DNA of 64,000 nt from JAGOEY01 sp017997515 (GCA_026314275.1 CP111109.1:2356001-2420000), one strand, 5' to 3'; counted from the first letter of the stretch, positions 26,582 to 38,546 are shown. Numbers and translations: made by a program. Notes: generated from the letters alone by a model not told the origin.

Positions 26582-26922
26582 ATTTCTTTCGACAACAAAA
26601 AGTATTCAACACCAAAGTGGCTTTTAACAAGGCTACTTTGTTGTTGATCAAGATCTCTTGATCAATCGGCTGTTCTTTAAAAATTCATAGAGTCGAATTA
26701 GCGCCACTGGCGGAAACTGTACATTCGTAAAGGTTTAGTACAGACCGTGCCGCTAGTGGCAAGAAAATTTTTGATTGCGTCAAAACGAATATTCAAACTT
26801 CACGTTTGGATTTTAAGTATTTCGAGGTAAAACTTGAGTACGGCATAACGCGATTGGTGAAAGACCAATCAAACATTCCTTGAAAACAATTTTGTGTTTC
26901 GCAAGAAACGTCAAAGTTATAG
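26582..26922 (+). other. Second half of the 16S-23S spacer with boxA and hairpins
   Basis: The spacer holds a perfect 22-bp palindrome at 26644-26665 (TTGATCAAGA and its complement), a boxA-like TGTTCTTTAAAAATT from 26671, and a long hairpin with arms at 26703-26713 and 26750-26760 (GCCACTGGCGG/CCGCTAGTGGC) plus inner CTGTAC/GTACAG. The last bases, 26911-26929, pair perfectly with 29798-29816 to form the 23S processing stem. Confidence 0.7.
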
Positions 26923-29806
<2,884 letters not shown>

Positions 29807-29948
29807 ATAACTTTGATGTCCATGCAAATGGCTTCAAGGAAGTTATGCCAAGTTATGACGCATTCAAAATACAGTCGCAAGACTGACCGCTAATTCCATA
29901 CTCTATGAATTCGTTGTCTTGACTCTAAGTCAGGGCGACAACAAGTTA

Positions 29949-30064
29949 TGCCTGATGACCATAGCGAGTTGGTCCCACTCCTTCCCATCCCGAACAGGAC
30001 AGTGAAACGACTCCGCGCCGATGATAGTGCGGGTTCCCGTGTGAAAGTAGGTCATCGTCAGGCT
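29949..30064 (+). rRNA. rrf: 5S ribosomal RNA
   Basis: About 116 nt from TGCCTGATGACC to GTCATCGTCAGGCT, with the conserved CCATCCCGAACAGG and GTGAAAGTAGGTCATCG segments. The two ends pair as helix I. The exact ends are uncertain by a few nucleotides. Confidence 0.95.
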
Positions 30065-30078
30065 CTTACAGCAGCAAT

Positions 30079-30107
30079 ACCCCCGTCTCGAAAGAGCCGG
30101 GGGTTTT
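30079..30107 (+). terminator. rRNA operon terminator
   Basis: ACCCCCG-TCTC-GAAA-GAGC-CGGGGGT followed by TTTT lies 15 nt after 5S. It is a strong GC-rich hairpin with a short T tract. Confidence 0.85.
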
Positions 30108-30195
30108 GTCTTTGCGGGGAAGAAATAGGCACGCTAAATATCCTTGTCCTGTAATGAAGGAACGTTATCCCCTCGGGATGCTTTTTGGGGCTCTG

Positions 30196-31276
30196 TTATT
30201 GGTTTTCCTTCTGTGCATGGAATCGGTACACACCTTGCACGTCCAACTCCCGCTCCAGGCGGCCTTCGAACCACAGATAATGCAGGTGAGACAATGCTTC
30301 GCCCAATGCAAACGGCAACTGTTGGTTGTCCAAGATGCGTTTGAACATCAGTGGCACTACGTCTGCACTGCTACACCACCCTTGGCTGCATAAATCCAGT
30401 ACTTCTGCCAAACGCTCCTGATGGTGGCTCTTTAGTTGATCCAATCGGGTGTGAAGACCTTTGAACGGTTTTCCGTGGGATGGCAGCACCAATGTACTGG
30501 CAGGGAGTACCCGGTATCTCTCTAGAGAATTCAAGAAAAGAGCGAGAGGGTTGGCTGTTGGCTCCATCTCAAAGACGCTGACATTGGTCGAAATGCGGGG
30601 CAGCACCATGTCCCCCGAGATCAACACACCTGTTTGTTCACAGTACAACGCCATGTGTTCGGGGGCATGGCCATAACCTGCAATACACCGCCAGCTATAT
30701 GCTCCTATCTGGACACTCGCGTTGTCTATCAAACGGTGAAATTGCGGAGGAAGCGAAGGCACCAGGCTCGGGTAGTGGTCTCCACGTTGGCGAATTCCAT
30801 CCAAAATGTCTGGGTCTTGCAGGCCATGTGACGTATAAAAGTCGGCGGATGCTGCCCCCCCGAACTCCGGTGTCTGCGCGCAGCAGGGTGTTGGCCACAT
30901 GGTAATCCGTGGCACTGATCCACAAGGGGGCATTCCATCGCTGGCACAACCAGTGTGCCAGGCCAATGTGATCGGGGTGCATATGCGTGACCAGCACCCG
31001 CAGTATGGGCAAACCCTCCAGCGCATTGGTAAAAACCTGCTCCCACTGTGCACGTGAGGTATCGCTCGCCACGCAGCAATCCACTGCAGTCCAGCCTTTG
31101 CGCCCATCTTTTACATCACGAATCAACCAGAGGTTGATGTGGTTCAGTGCAAAAGGCAGTGCCATACGTATCCACTTCACGCCCGGTGCCACATCCATTG
31201 CCACCCCTTGTTCAGGAAGTGCTTCGCCAAAGGGGTATTGCAGCTTTTGTTCAAGGGCATTCATCGGGTTGGACAT
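30196..31276 (-). pseudogene. MBL-fold metallo-hydrolase, frameshifted at a G7 run
   Basis: Two minus-strand frames together make one metallo-beta-lactamase-fold hydrolase of about 359 aa. The N-terminal frame (start 31276, MSNPMNALEQKLQYPFGEAL) has the metal motif THMHPDHIGLAHWL. The C-terminal frame continues from ADFYTSHGLQDPDIL through GYGHAPEHMALYCEQTGVLI, SGDMVLPRISTNVS and VLPSHGKPF. The switch falls at a run of seven C on the plus strand (about 30855-30861); removing one base joins them as VRGAASADFY. Either a real frameshift, slippage-based control or a sequencing error is possible. It is divergent from a MerR gene, with a 24-bp operator 18 bp upstream of its start. Confidence 0.8.
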
Positions 31277-31294
31277 GTGTGGTGTTCGGGTAGT

Positions 31295-31318
31295 ATTGAC
31301 GTTAACGTTAACGTCAAT
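31295..31318. promoter_or_regulatory. Perfect 24-bp palindromic operator (LiuR-like)
   Basis: ATTGACGTTAAC is followed directly by its exact reverse complement. It lies between the divergent MBL hydrolase and MerR genes. A second copy with one mismatch is at 31814-31837. Size and TTGACG-type half sites fit MerR/LiuR binding sites. Confidence 0.75.
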
Positions 31319-31411
31319 TTTTAACTGATTCTAGGGATGCCGCACAGGAAGGTCTGTCTCCTTCGCACACAGGCCCCATGCGCATCTGTTTTTACCCAAC
31401 ATCCCAGCTCC

Positions 31412-31807
31412 ATGCCCACCCAATACACCATCAGTGAACTCGCAAAAGAATTCGACCTGACGACACGGGCCATCCGTTTTTACGAGGACATGGATCTGAT
31501 CCATCCTGAACGCGTCGGACCCGGTGGGCGCAACCGTGTGTACACCGCGCGAGACAGGGCGCGGCTCAAACTCACGTTGCGGGCCAAACGTCTGGGGTTG
31601 AGCCTGAACGAAGCTAAAGAAATTCTCGATGTGTACGACAGCCCGCGTGACACCGGCCCCCAGCTGGAGAAATTTCTGGCCATCCTTGCAGGCCACCGCC
31701 AGCAACTGGAGTCGCAGATGAGCGACATCCAGGCCAATCTGGACGAGCTTCGGGTGCACGAAAAGGAAGCCCTAAGTTTGCTGAAGAAAGTATTGAAGCC
31801 CAAATGA
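31412..31807 (+). CDS. MerR-family regulator, LiuR-like
   Basis: The start at 31412 (MPTQYTISELAKEFDLTTRA) gives 131 aa. The MerR wHTH covers residues 5-75, with TTRAIRFYEDMDLIHPER, then RNRVYTARDRARLKLTLRAK and RLGLSLNEAKEILDVYD, a pattern typical of LiuR regulators of branched-chain and fatty acid catabolism. A coiled-coil dimerisation helix fills the rest (LEKFLAILAGHRQQLESQMS). No metal-binding cysteines are present, in agreement with an acyl-CoA or organic effector. Palindromic operators lie on both sides of the gene. Whether it also regulates the liu cluster 15 kb away is not shown; I see no such site there. Confidence 0.85.
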   Translation: MPTQYTISELAKEFDLTTRAIRFYEDMDLIHPERVGPGGRNRVYTARDRARLKLTLRAKRLGLSLNEAKEILDVYDSPRDTGPQLEKFLAILAGHRQQLESQMSDIQANLDELRVHEKEALSLLKKVLKPK

Positions 31808-31813
31808 CTGATA

Positions 31814-31837
31814 ATTGACGCTTACGTAAACGTCAAT
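31814..31837. promoter_or_regulatory. Second 24-bp LiuR-like operator
   Basis: ATTGACGCTTAC and GTAAACGTCAAT are reverse complements except at one position. The site lies 6 bp before the thioesterase start codon and just after the MerR stop. Confidence 0.72.
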
Positions 31838-31843
31838 ATCGCC

Positions 31844-32290
31844 ATGGCACCTGAACATTCACCCGAACAACTGCTTTACCAGCGCGTTGAAGCAAGCTTT
31901 GTGCGCCAGGGCATGATGCGGCATCTCAATGCACGGCTGGGTGCGGTGGGGCCTGGTCACTGCGAGGTTTTTCTGCCGTACTCTGACAAGGTGGCCCAAC
32001 AGCAGGGTGGGTTCCACGGTGGTGCGATGGGTGCGTTGGCTGATATTGCCGGTGGTTATGCGGCGTTGACGGCTGTACCGGACGATATGGAGATCACGAC
32101 GGTGGAGTACAAGATCAATTTTCTGGCTGCATTCCAGGGCGGTGAGTTGCGCGCTGTGGGCAGGGTGGTCAAAGCCGGGCGGCGCATCGTGATCACCACC
32201 GCCGAGGTTTTCCACCGCGCGGAGGGGCACCAAGAAAGCCTGTGTTGCGTGATGCAGCAGACACTGGTACCGGTGCCCAAAACCTACTAG
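31844..32290 (+). CDS. PaaI-family thioesterase
   Basis: The 148-aa hotdog protein has the PaaI signature GGFHGGAMGALADIAGGYAA near residues 48-67, EYKINFLAAFQGGELRAVGR and a final VMQQTLVPV. It likely hydrolyses an aromatic or aliphatic acyl-CoA. The operator at 31814 covers its probable promoter, so it belongs to the MerR regulon with the divergent hydrolase. Confidence 0.87.
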   Translation: MAPEHSPEQLLYQRVEASFVRQGMMRHLNARLGAVGPGHCEVFLPYSDKVAQQQGGFHGGAMGALADIAGGYAALTAVPDDMEITTVEYKINFLAAFQGGELRAVGRVVKAGRRIVITTAEVFHRAEGHQESLCCVMQQTLVPVPKTY

Positions 32291-32371
32291 ATTCATTTTC
32301 GAGCCTTTGCGCATTCAAGCCCCTGCTACCAGGCCCAGCCTTTTGCCACCGCACCAGATACCATCGTCGCC

Positions 32372-33037
32372 ATGACTACCTCTACCAATCTGCAAGACCT
32401 CTTTGTTCACAACCGCGCATGGGCGGCACAGATGGAGCGGGAGCGCCCGGGTTTCTTCACCGGCCTGATGGCGCAGCAAAAGCCCAAGTACATGTGGATT
32501 GGCTGCTCCGACAGCCGGGTGCCAGCCAACCAGATCACTGGCCTGGAGCCGGGTGAAGTGTTCGTGCACCGGAATATTGCCAATGTCGTGGTGCCCACCG
32601 ATTTGAATTGCCTCTCCACCATCCAGTATGCGGTAGACCAACTGCGTGTGGAACACCTCATGGTGGTGGGGCATTACGGCTGTGGTGGTGTGCTGGCCGC
32701 GCTGAACGACATACGTGTGGGCCTAGCGGACAATTGGATCCGTCATGTGAAAGATGTACGTGATCGGCACCGCGAACTGCTCACTGCCGTGGCACCCGAG
32801 TGGCGGCATGATGCGCTGTGTGAACTCAACGCCATCGAACAGGTCGTCAACATTGCCCAAACAACCGTGATGCAGGATGCTTGGGCCAGCGGCCAGAAGG
32901 TCACGTTACACGGTTGGTGTTATGGCCTGAAGGACGGCTTGATCAATAACCTGCACATGACGGTGGATGGCACTGAAGGGCTGGAAGCGCAGTACAAAGC
33001 CGCCGTGGACGGCGTCGCAAAAGCCCCACGCGGGTAG
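32372..33037 (+). CDS. can: Beta-carbonic anhydrase
   Basis: The 221-aa protein has all the zinc and catalytic residues of beta-class enzymes: C45-x-D47-x-R49 in IGCSDSRVPAN, and H101-x-x-C104 in VVGHYGCGGV. It interconverts CO2 and bicarbonate in the cytoplasm. AceK follows 28 bp later, a pairing that could be cotranscribed. Bicarbonate supply would serve biotin carboxylases such as those of the liu cluster. Confidence 0.95.
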   Translation: MTTSTNLQDLFVHNRAWAAQMERERPGFFTGLMAQQKPKYMWIGCSDSRVPANQITGLEPGEVFVHRNIANVVVPTDLNCLSTIQYAVDQLRVEHLMVVGHYGCGGVLAALNDIRVGLADNWIRHVKDVRDRHRELLTAVAPEWRHDALCELNAIEQVVNIAQTTVMQDAWASGQKVTLHGWCYGLKDGLINNLHMTVDGTEGLEAQYKAAVDGVAKAPRG

Positions 33038-33065
33038 CATTTTGCGCACCGTGCAGGACGGGCAC

Positions 33066-34898
33066 ATGTTCCCCCAGCGCCTCGACTCTCCGCTGGCCTA
33101 CGGCATTGCCAAGGCGATGATGGATGGTTTTAACCGCCATTACCGCCTGTTTCGCACCGAATCGTCCCGCGCCAAACACCGGTTCGAGACGGCAGACTGG
33201 CACGGCCAGCAGCGTGCCCAGCGCGAACGCATCGAGTTCTACGACCTGCGGGTGCGGGAATGTTCGATGCGGCTGGAGCGTGAATTCAAGGCGGGGGCAC
33301 ACCCCATGGAGGTCTGGCAGCAGGTCAAGCTCCACTACATCGGCCTGCTGGTGAACCACTACCAGCCCGAACTGGCCGAGACCTTCTTCAACTCGGTCAC
33401 CACCAAGATCCTGCACCGCAGCTACTTCCAGAACGACTTCATCTTTGTCCGCCCGGCTGTCAGCACCGAGTACATCGAAAACGCCGAGTCGGTGACCCAA
33501 CCGACCTATCGCGCCTACTACCCCACCCGCGACAGCCTGGGTGAGGTGCTGCAGCAGATGGTGGGTGACTTCGAACTGCGCTGCGTGTTTGAAGACCTGC
33601 CACGCGACCTGGCGTGGGTGCTGGCGGCGATGAACAGACGGCTGGCCGGGTTCAAGCTGCGGGCCAACTTCCAGCTCCAGGTGCTGTCGGGTCTGTTCTT
33701 TCGCAACAAGGGTGCCTACATCGTGGGCAAGATCATCAACGGCTTTAACGAAGTGCCGTTTGCCTTGCCGGTGTTGTATGGCGACGCGGGCACCCTGGTG
33801 ATTGACGCGGCCCTGTTTGGCGAGGATGACCTGTTGGCATTGTTCAGTTTTGCCCGTGCGTATTTCATGGTGGACATGGAAATCCCCAGCGCCTATGTGC
33901 AGTTTCTGCGCAGCATGATGCCGCGCAAGCCGCGCAACGAAATCTACAACGCACTCGGCCTGGCCAAGCAGGGCAAGACGCTTTTTTACCGCGACTTTCT
34001 CTACCACCAGCGCCACTCCAGCGACAAGTTTCGGGTTGCGCCCGGCATCAAAGGCATGGTCATGCTGGTGTTCGACCTGCCGTCCTTCCCCTACGTCTTC
34101 AAGCTCATCAAGGACTGGTATCCACCGCCCAAAGACACCACGCGTGAGCAGATCAAGGGCAAGTATCTGCTGGTTAAACAGCACGACCGTGTGGGCCGTA
34201 TGGCCGACACGCTGGAGTACAGCGAAGTCGCGTTTCCGCGTGCCCGCTTTGACGATGCCCTGATCGCCGAGCTGGAGAAATTTGCTCCCAGCCAGCTGGA
34301 GATCAGCGACCGCGATGGCGACGGCCAGCTGGAGGTGATCATCAAACACGTCTACATCGAGCGCCGCATGATCCCGCTCAACATCTACCTGCAAGAGGCC
34401 TTTGACGCACTGCAGGAACCCGGCGCGGCGGGTGCTGCTGCGCGGGCGCAGATCGAGCGCAGCGTCATTGAATACGGCAACGCCATCAAGGACTTGGTCG
34501 CCGCCAACATCTTCCCCGGCGACATGTTGTGGAAGAACTTCGGCGTCACGCGCCACGGCAAAGTGGTGTTCTACGACTATGACGAGATTGAATACCTCAC
34601 CGATTGCCAATTCCGCCGCGTGCCCGCGCCGCGCAACGAAGAGGAGGAAATGAGCGGCGAGGTCTGGTACACGGTCGGCCCGAGAGACGTGTTCCCCGAG
34701 ACCTTCGCCCCTTTCCTGCTGGGCAACCCCACGGTGCGCGAAGTCTTCATGCAGCACCACGCCGACCTGCTCGATGTGGCCTTCTGGCAGGCGCACAAGG
34801 AACGGATTGCCGCCGGCCATGTGCACGACGTGTTCCCCTACGCGCACGAAAAGCGCTTTTCCCATACCGGTTCAGCGCCTGCGGTGCCGCTGACCTGA
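33066..34898 (+). CDS. aceK: Isocitrate dehydrogenase kinase/phosphatase
   Basis: The ATG at 33066 (MFPQRLDSPLAYGIAKAMMD) with an AGGACGGG ribosome site gives 610 aa, the family length; earlier in-frame starts would overlap can. Signatures include HRLFRTESSRAKHRFE-like RLFRTESSRAKHRFETADWH, APGIKGMVMLVFDLPSFPYV (ATP-binding loop), and NIFPGDMLWKNFGVTRHGKV followed by FYDYDEI. It phosphorylates and dephosphorylates Icd to divert carbon into the glyoxylate shunt, which fits a genome rich in acetyl-CoA-producing pathways. Confidence 0.95.
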   Translation: MFPQRLDSPLAYGIAKAMMDGFNRHYRLFRTESSRAKHRFETADWHGQQRAQRERIEFYDLRVRECSMRLEREFKAGAHPMEVWQQVKLHYIGLLVNHYQPELAETFFNSVTTKILHRSYFQNDFIFVRPAVSTEYIENAESVTQPTYRAYYPTRDSLGEVLQQMVGDFELRCVFEDLPRDLAWVLAAMNRRLAGFKLRANFQLQVLSGLFFRNKGAYIVGKIINGFNEVPFALPVLYGDAGTLVIDAALFGEDDLLALFSFARAYFMVDMEIPSAYVQFLRSMMPRKPRNEIYNALGLAKQGKTLFYRDFLYHQRHSSDKFRVAPGIKGMVMLVFDLPSFPYVFKLIKDWYPPPKDTTREQIKGKYLLVKQHDRVGRMADTLEYSEVAFPRARFDDALIAELEKFAPSQLEISDRDGDGQLEVIIKHVYIERRMIPLNIYLQEAFDALQEPGAAGAAARAQIERSVIEYGNAIKDLVAANIFPGDMLWKNFGVTRHGKVVFYDYDEIEYLTDCQFRRVPAPRNEEEEMSGEVWYTVGPRDVFPETFAPFLLGNPTVREVFMQHHADLLDVAFWQAHKERIAAGHVHDVFPYAHEKRFSHTGSAPAVPLT

Positions 34899-34926
34899 GT
34901 TCACCACCTTTATTCAAGGAGACAAC

Positions 34927-36108
34927 ATGACCGATTCCATCGTTATCCTCGGTGCCGCCCGCACCCCCATGGGCGCATTCCAGGGCGACTTCGCGGCGCT
35001 GGCCGCCCACGACCTCGGCGGTGCGGCCATCAAGGCAGCGGTCGAACGTGCGGGTGTCGCCCCTGATCTGGTTGGTGAAGTGCTGTTTGGCAACTGCCTG
35101 ATGGCAGGCCAAGGCCAAGCCCCCGCGCGCCAGGCGGCGTTTAAAGGCGGCCTGCCGCAAAGCGCTGGGGCCGTCACCCTGTCCAAAATGTGTGGCTCGG
35201 GCATGAAAGCCGCCATGTTTGCGCACGACATGCTGCTGGCCGGGAGCCACGACGTAGTGGTGGCAGGCGGTATGGAAAGTATGACCAACGCCCCCTACCT
35301 GCTGCAAAAAGGCCGGGGCGGCTACCGCATGGGCCACGACCGCATCTTTGACCACATGATGCTCGACGGCTTGGAAGATGCGTACGAACCCGGTCGCTCC
35401 ATGGGCACCTTTGGTGAAGACTGCGCCGCCAAATACAACTTCACCCGCGAGCAGCAGGACACTTTTGCCATCGCCAGCGTTGAACGCGCCAAGGCCGCCA
35501 CCACGTCCGGCGCGTTCGCGGCTGAGATCACCCCCGTCACCGTCAAAAGCCGCAGCGGCGAAACGGTGGTGTCGGTGGACGAAGGCCCAGGCAAGGTCAA
35601 ACTCGACAAGATCCCGCTGCTCAAACCTGCATTCAAAAAAGACGGCACCATCACTGCCGCTAGCAGCTCGTCCATCAACGACGGTGCGGCCGCCCTGGTG
35701 ATGGCGCGCGCCAGCACCGCCGCGCAGCTGGGTGCCAAACCCCTGGCGCGCATCGTGGCACACACCACGCACGCGCAGGCCCCCAACTGGTTTGCCACCG
35801 CGCCCGTCGGCGCAGTGCAAAAGCTGCTGGCCAAAACTGGCTGGAGCGTGAGCGACGTGGATCTGTGGGAAATCAACGAAGCCTTCGCTGTTGTACCCAT
35901 GGCGCTGATGGCCGAGCTGTCCATCCCGCACGCCATCGTCAACGTCAACGGCGGTGCCTGTGCGCTGGGCCACCCCATCGGTGCGAGTGGTGCCCGCATC
36001 ATGGTCACGCTGGTGCATGCGTTACAGGCGCGTGGCCTCAAGCGTGGTGTGGCCACGCTGTGTATTGGCGGCGGCGAAGCAACGGCCCTGGCTGTTGAGT
36101 TGCTATAA
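34927..36108 (+). CDS. Acetyl-CoA C-acetyltransferase
   Basis: The 393-aa thiolase has LSKMCGSGMKAAMFAHDML (Cys near 88), NVNGGACALGHPIGASGARI (His near 350) and ATLCIGGGEATALAVELL (Cys near 379). The pattern is of biosynthetic/degradative acetoacetyl-CoA thiolases (AtoB/PhaA type). It may condense acetyl-CoA or cleave acetoacetyl-CoA released by HMG-CoA lyase in leucine degradation. It follows aceK by 28 bp with a GGAGAC ribosome site. A family A repeat lies just after it. Confidence 0.93.
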   Translation: MTDSIVILGAARTPMGAFQGDFAALAAHDLGGAAIKAAVERAGVAPDLVGEVLFGNCLMAGQGQAPARQAAFKGGLPQSAGAVTLSKMCGSGMKAAMFAHDMLLAGSHDVVVAGGMESMTNAPYLLQKGRGGYRMGHDRIFDHMMLDGLEDAYEPGRSMGTFGEDCAAKYNFTREQQDTFAIASVERAKAATTSGAFAAEITPVTVKSRSGETVVSVDEGPGKVKLDKIPLLKPAFKKDGTITAASSSSINDGAAALVMARASTAAQLGAKPLARIVAHTTHAQAPNWFATAPVGAVQKLLAKTGWSVSDVDLWEINEAFAVVPMALMAELSIPHAIVNVNGGACALGHPIGASGARIMVTLVHALQARGLKRGVATLCIGGGEATALAVELL

Positions 36109-36150
36109 ACAATATAGCTATATGCGCACGCCCTATGTGCGCTAGAAGCC
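36108..36150. repeat. Family A palindromic repeat
   Basis: GCGCAC (36124-36129) and GTGCGC (36137-36142) flank a 7-nt loop, with AATATAGCTATAT before and GCTAGAAGCC after. It lies between two genes on the same strand, so it may be a partial terminator. Confidence 0.55.
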
Positions 36151-36165
36151 AATTTGGTTAATAAA

Positions 36166-36831
36166 ATGAACACTGTTCTTGTGATCGGCGCGTCCCGGGG
36201 TATTGGCCTCGAACTCGTTCGCCAGTACCGCGAGGCGGGCCACCGCGTGATCGCCACCGTGCGCGATGACGCAGGCCGCGCCCGCGTGCAGGCGCTGGGT
36301 GCGCAGGCCCTTACCGTGGACGTGGCCAACCCGGCCAGCGTCAGTGGTCTGGCCTGGCAACTGGACGGCGAGAAGATCTCGCTGGCCCTGTACGTTGCGG
36401 GCCTGTGGGACGCGAACGGTGCCCGCACACCACCGAACCGCGAGCAGTTCGACCGGGTTATGCACACCAACGTGCTGGGTGCCATGCAGGCGCTGCCGCA
36501 GGTGGCCCCGCTGCTGGACGAGGGCAGTGGTGTGTTCGCCTTCCTGTCCAGCCAGATGTCGCTGATCAGCGAGACTGGCAGTGACGCCTGGCTTTACCGC
36601 GTCAGCAAAGCCGCACTCAACATGGTGGTCGCCGCCGCACAACCCGCCTGGCCCCGCGCCACGCTGGTCGCACTGGACCCGGGCTGGACGCAGACCGACA
36701 TGGGCGGCAGCGCTGCAACACTCACGGTGGAGCAAAGTGTGCAAGGCCTGGTGCACACACTGGCCAGCATCACACCTGCCGACCGTGGCCGCTTGCTGCA
36801 CTACGACGGCCGCCGCGCCGCCCATTGGTGA
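36166..36831 (+). CDS. SDR-family oxidoreductase (short C-factor-like type)
   Basis: The ATG at 36166 gives 221 aa starting MNTVLVIGASRGIGLELVRQ, the NAD(P)-binding site. YRVSKAALNMVVAAA near residue 145 is the catalytic YxxxK, and DPGWTQTDMGGSAA follows, as in C-factor-like SDRs. These are short reductases of uncertain substrate. The upstream ribosome site is weak. A family B repeat directly follows the stop. Confidence 0.8.
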   Translation: MNTVLVIGASRGIGLELVRQYREAGHRVIATVRDDAGRARVQALGAQALTVDVANPASVSGLAWQLDGEKISLALYVAGLWDANGARTPPNREQFDRVMHTNVLGAMQALPQVAPLLDEGSGVFAFLSSQMSLISETGSDAWLYRVSKAALNMVVAAAQPAWPRATLVALDPGWTQTDMGGSAATLTVEQSVQGLVHTLASITPADRGRLLHYDGRRAAHW

Positions 36832-36834
36832 AAA

Positions 36835-36967
36835 ATATTCACCCCCAGGCTTCGCTTCGCTCTCGCCAACCCCCTTGCAGGGGGCGACTCCAGCGGCCTG
36901 GCAAAGCCAGTTCCGCGGCGTCAGTTGGCATGAGCCGTGTGGTGCGCAGACGGTGCTGAGTAGTTAC
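36835..36967. repeat. Family B MITE-like repeat, inverted orientation
   Basis: This is the reverse-orientation copy: CACCCCCAGGCTTCGCT at one end, CCCCCTTGCAGGGGG, GGCCTGGCAAAGCC, and a GAGTAGTTAC end at 36959-36967. It separates the SDR and acyl-CoA dehydrogenase genes and lies in the probable promoter region of the latter. Confidence 0.65.
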
Positions 36968-37002
36968 TTAAGTTGTTTAAAACAAAGATTGGAGACACCC
37001 AC

Positions 37003-38133
37003 ATGTTGTTAACCCCCGACCAGGAAATGATCCGCGACGCCGTGCGTGTGTTTGCACAAGAGCAGCTCTGGCCCCACGCCGCCCGCTGGGACAAAGACCA
37101 CCACTTCTCGCGCGAAGCCCACGACGGCCTAGCCGCGCTGGGTGCGTATGGCATTTGTGTGCCCGAAGAACACGGCGGTGCCGGGCTCGACTACCTCACA
37201 TTGGCGCTGGTGCTGGAAGAAATCGCCGCAGGTGATGGCGGCACCAGCACCGCCATCAGCGTGACCAACTGCCCGGTCAACGCCATCCTCCTGCGGTACG
37301 GCAACGCCCAGCAAAAGAAGCAGTGGCTGGAGCCGCTGGCCCAGGGCCAGATGCTCGGTGCCTTTTGCCTGACCGAGCCACAGGCCGGCAGCGATGCATC
37401 CAGCCTGCGCACGGTGGCCCGCAAAGACGGCGACGGCTATGTGATCGACGGCGTTAAACAGTTCATCACCAGCGGCAAAAATGGCCACGTCGCCATCGTG
37501 ATTGCCGTGACCGACAAAGGCGCGGGCAAGAAGGGCATGAGCGCCTTCATGGTCCCCACCAACGCACCGGGTTACACCGTGGCCCGACTGGAAGACAAAC
37601 TCGGCCAGCACAGCAGCGACACCGCACTCATCAACTTCGACGCTTGCCGCATCCCGGCCGAAAACCTGATCGGTGCGGAAGGGGAGGGCTACAAGATCGC
37701 CCTGGGCGCGCTCGAAGGCGGCCGCATCGGCATCGCCGCCCAAAGTGTGGGCATGGCCCGCAGCGCGTTTGAATTTGCGCTGAACTACGCCAAGGAACGC
37801 CAGGCCTTTGGCGGCAGCATCTTCAACCAGCAGGCGGTGGGGTTTCGCCTGGCCGACTGTGCCACCCAGCTGGAGGCCGCGCGCCAGCTCATCTGGCACG
37901 CCGCCAGCCTGCGCGACGCCGGGCTGCCCTGCCTGAAAGAAGCCGCCATGGCCAAACTCTTCGCCAGCGAAATGGCCGAGAAGGTGTGCAGTGCCGCCAT
38001 CCAGACCCTGGGCGGCTACGGCTACGTCAGCGACTTCCCGCTGGAGCGGATCTACCGCGACGTGCGTGTCTGCCAGATTTACGAGGGCACGTCGGACATC
38101 CAGAAGCTGCTGATCCAGCGGGCGCTGGCGTGA
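37003..38133 (+). CDS. Short/branched-chain acyl-CoA dehydrogenase
   Basis: The start at 37003 (MLLTPDQEMIRDAVRVFAQE) follows GGAGAC and gives 376 aa, typical for the soluble FAD acyl-CoA dehydrogenases. Signatures: AFCLTEPQAGSDASSLRTVA near 120, GVKQFITSGKNG, RIGIAAQSVGMARSAFEFAL near 240, and QTLGGYGYVSDFPLERIYRD near 340 followed by IYEGTSDIQKLLI. It differs from the isovaleryl-CoA dehydrogenase in the liu cluster. Substrate length cannot be told. Confidence 0.93.
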   Translation: MLLTPDQEMIRDAVRVFAQEQLWPHAARWDKDHHFSREAHDGLAALGAYGICVPEEHGGAGLDYLTLALVLEEIAAGDGGTSTAISVTNCPVNAILLRYGNAQQKKQWLEPLAQGQMLGAFCLTEPQAGSDASSLRTVARKDGDGYVIDGVKQFITSGKNGHVAIVIAVTDKGAGKKGMSAFMVPTNAPGYTVARLEDKLGQHSSDTALINFDACRIPAENLIGAEGEGYKIALGALEGGRIGIAAQSVGMARSAFEFALNYAKERQAFGGSIFNQQAVGFRLADCATQLEAARQLIWHAASLRDAGLPCLKEAAMAKLFASEMAEKVCSAAIQTLGGYGYVSDFPLERIYRDVRVCQIYEGTSDIQKLLIQRALA

Positions 38134-38546
38134 CAAGCGCAAAAAGCAAAGACGTTTGCCCCTGCGGCCGCCAACTCGCCGGGCGGCCCCTTGCGCTAGA
38201 AGCATGTTGTGGCCGGTATGTGGACCACTTCGACACCACGCCCGCCCCGGACGCGGAAAGCCTCATGCGCTCCCGCTATACCGCCTTTGTGCTCGAGCGT
38301 GCCGACTACCTGCTGGCCACCTGGGCTGCGGCCAAGCGCCCGTCGCAGGTGCGTTTTGATGCCGGTGCCAAGTGGCTGGGCCTGGACGTGCGCGCTTTCA
38401 AAGAGTCCGACAGCGACCACGCCACCGTCGAATTTGTCGCCCGCCAGCGCGAAGCCACGGGCCGCGCCATCCGCTTGCATGAACACAGCCGCTTTGTAAG
38501 GGAAAACGGCCGTTGGTACTATCTGGACGGGGACATTGCGCCCTGA
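38130..38546 (+). CDS. ychJ: YchJ-family SEC-C zinc-motif protein
   Basis: A GTG start at 38130 overlaps the previous stop (GTGA) and gives 138 aa. The N-terminal CPCGRQLAGRPLALEACCGR is a SEC-C-like metal-binding motif, then YchJ domain signatures LMRSRYTAFVLERADYLLAT near 48 and NGRWYYLDGD at the end. The family is widespread with no established activity. It is translationally coupled to the acyl-CoA dehydrogenase, an unusual pairing. Confidence 0.85.
   Translation: MTSAKSKDVCPCGRQLAGRPLALEACCGRYVDHFDTTPAPDAESLMRSRYTAFVLERADYLLATWAAAKRPSQVRFDAGAKWLGLDVRAFKESDSDHATVEFVARQREATGRAIRLHEHSRFVRENGRWYYLDGDIAP

Noticed and set aside
32943..34865. 640-aa minus-strand open frame opposite aceK
   Set aside because: No recognisable domain; aceK on the plus strand is complete.
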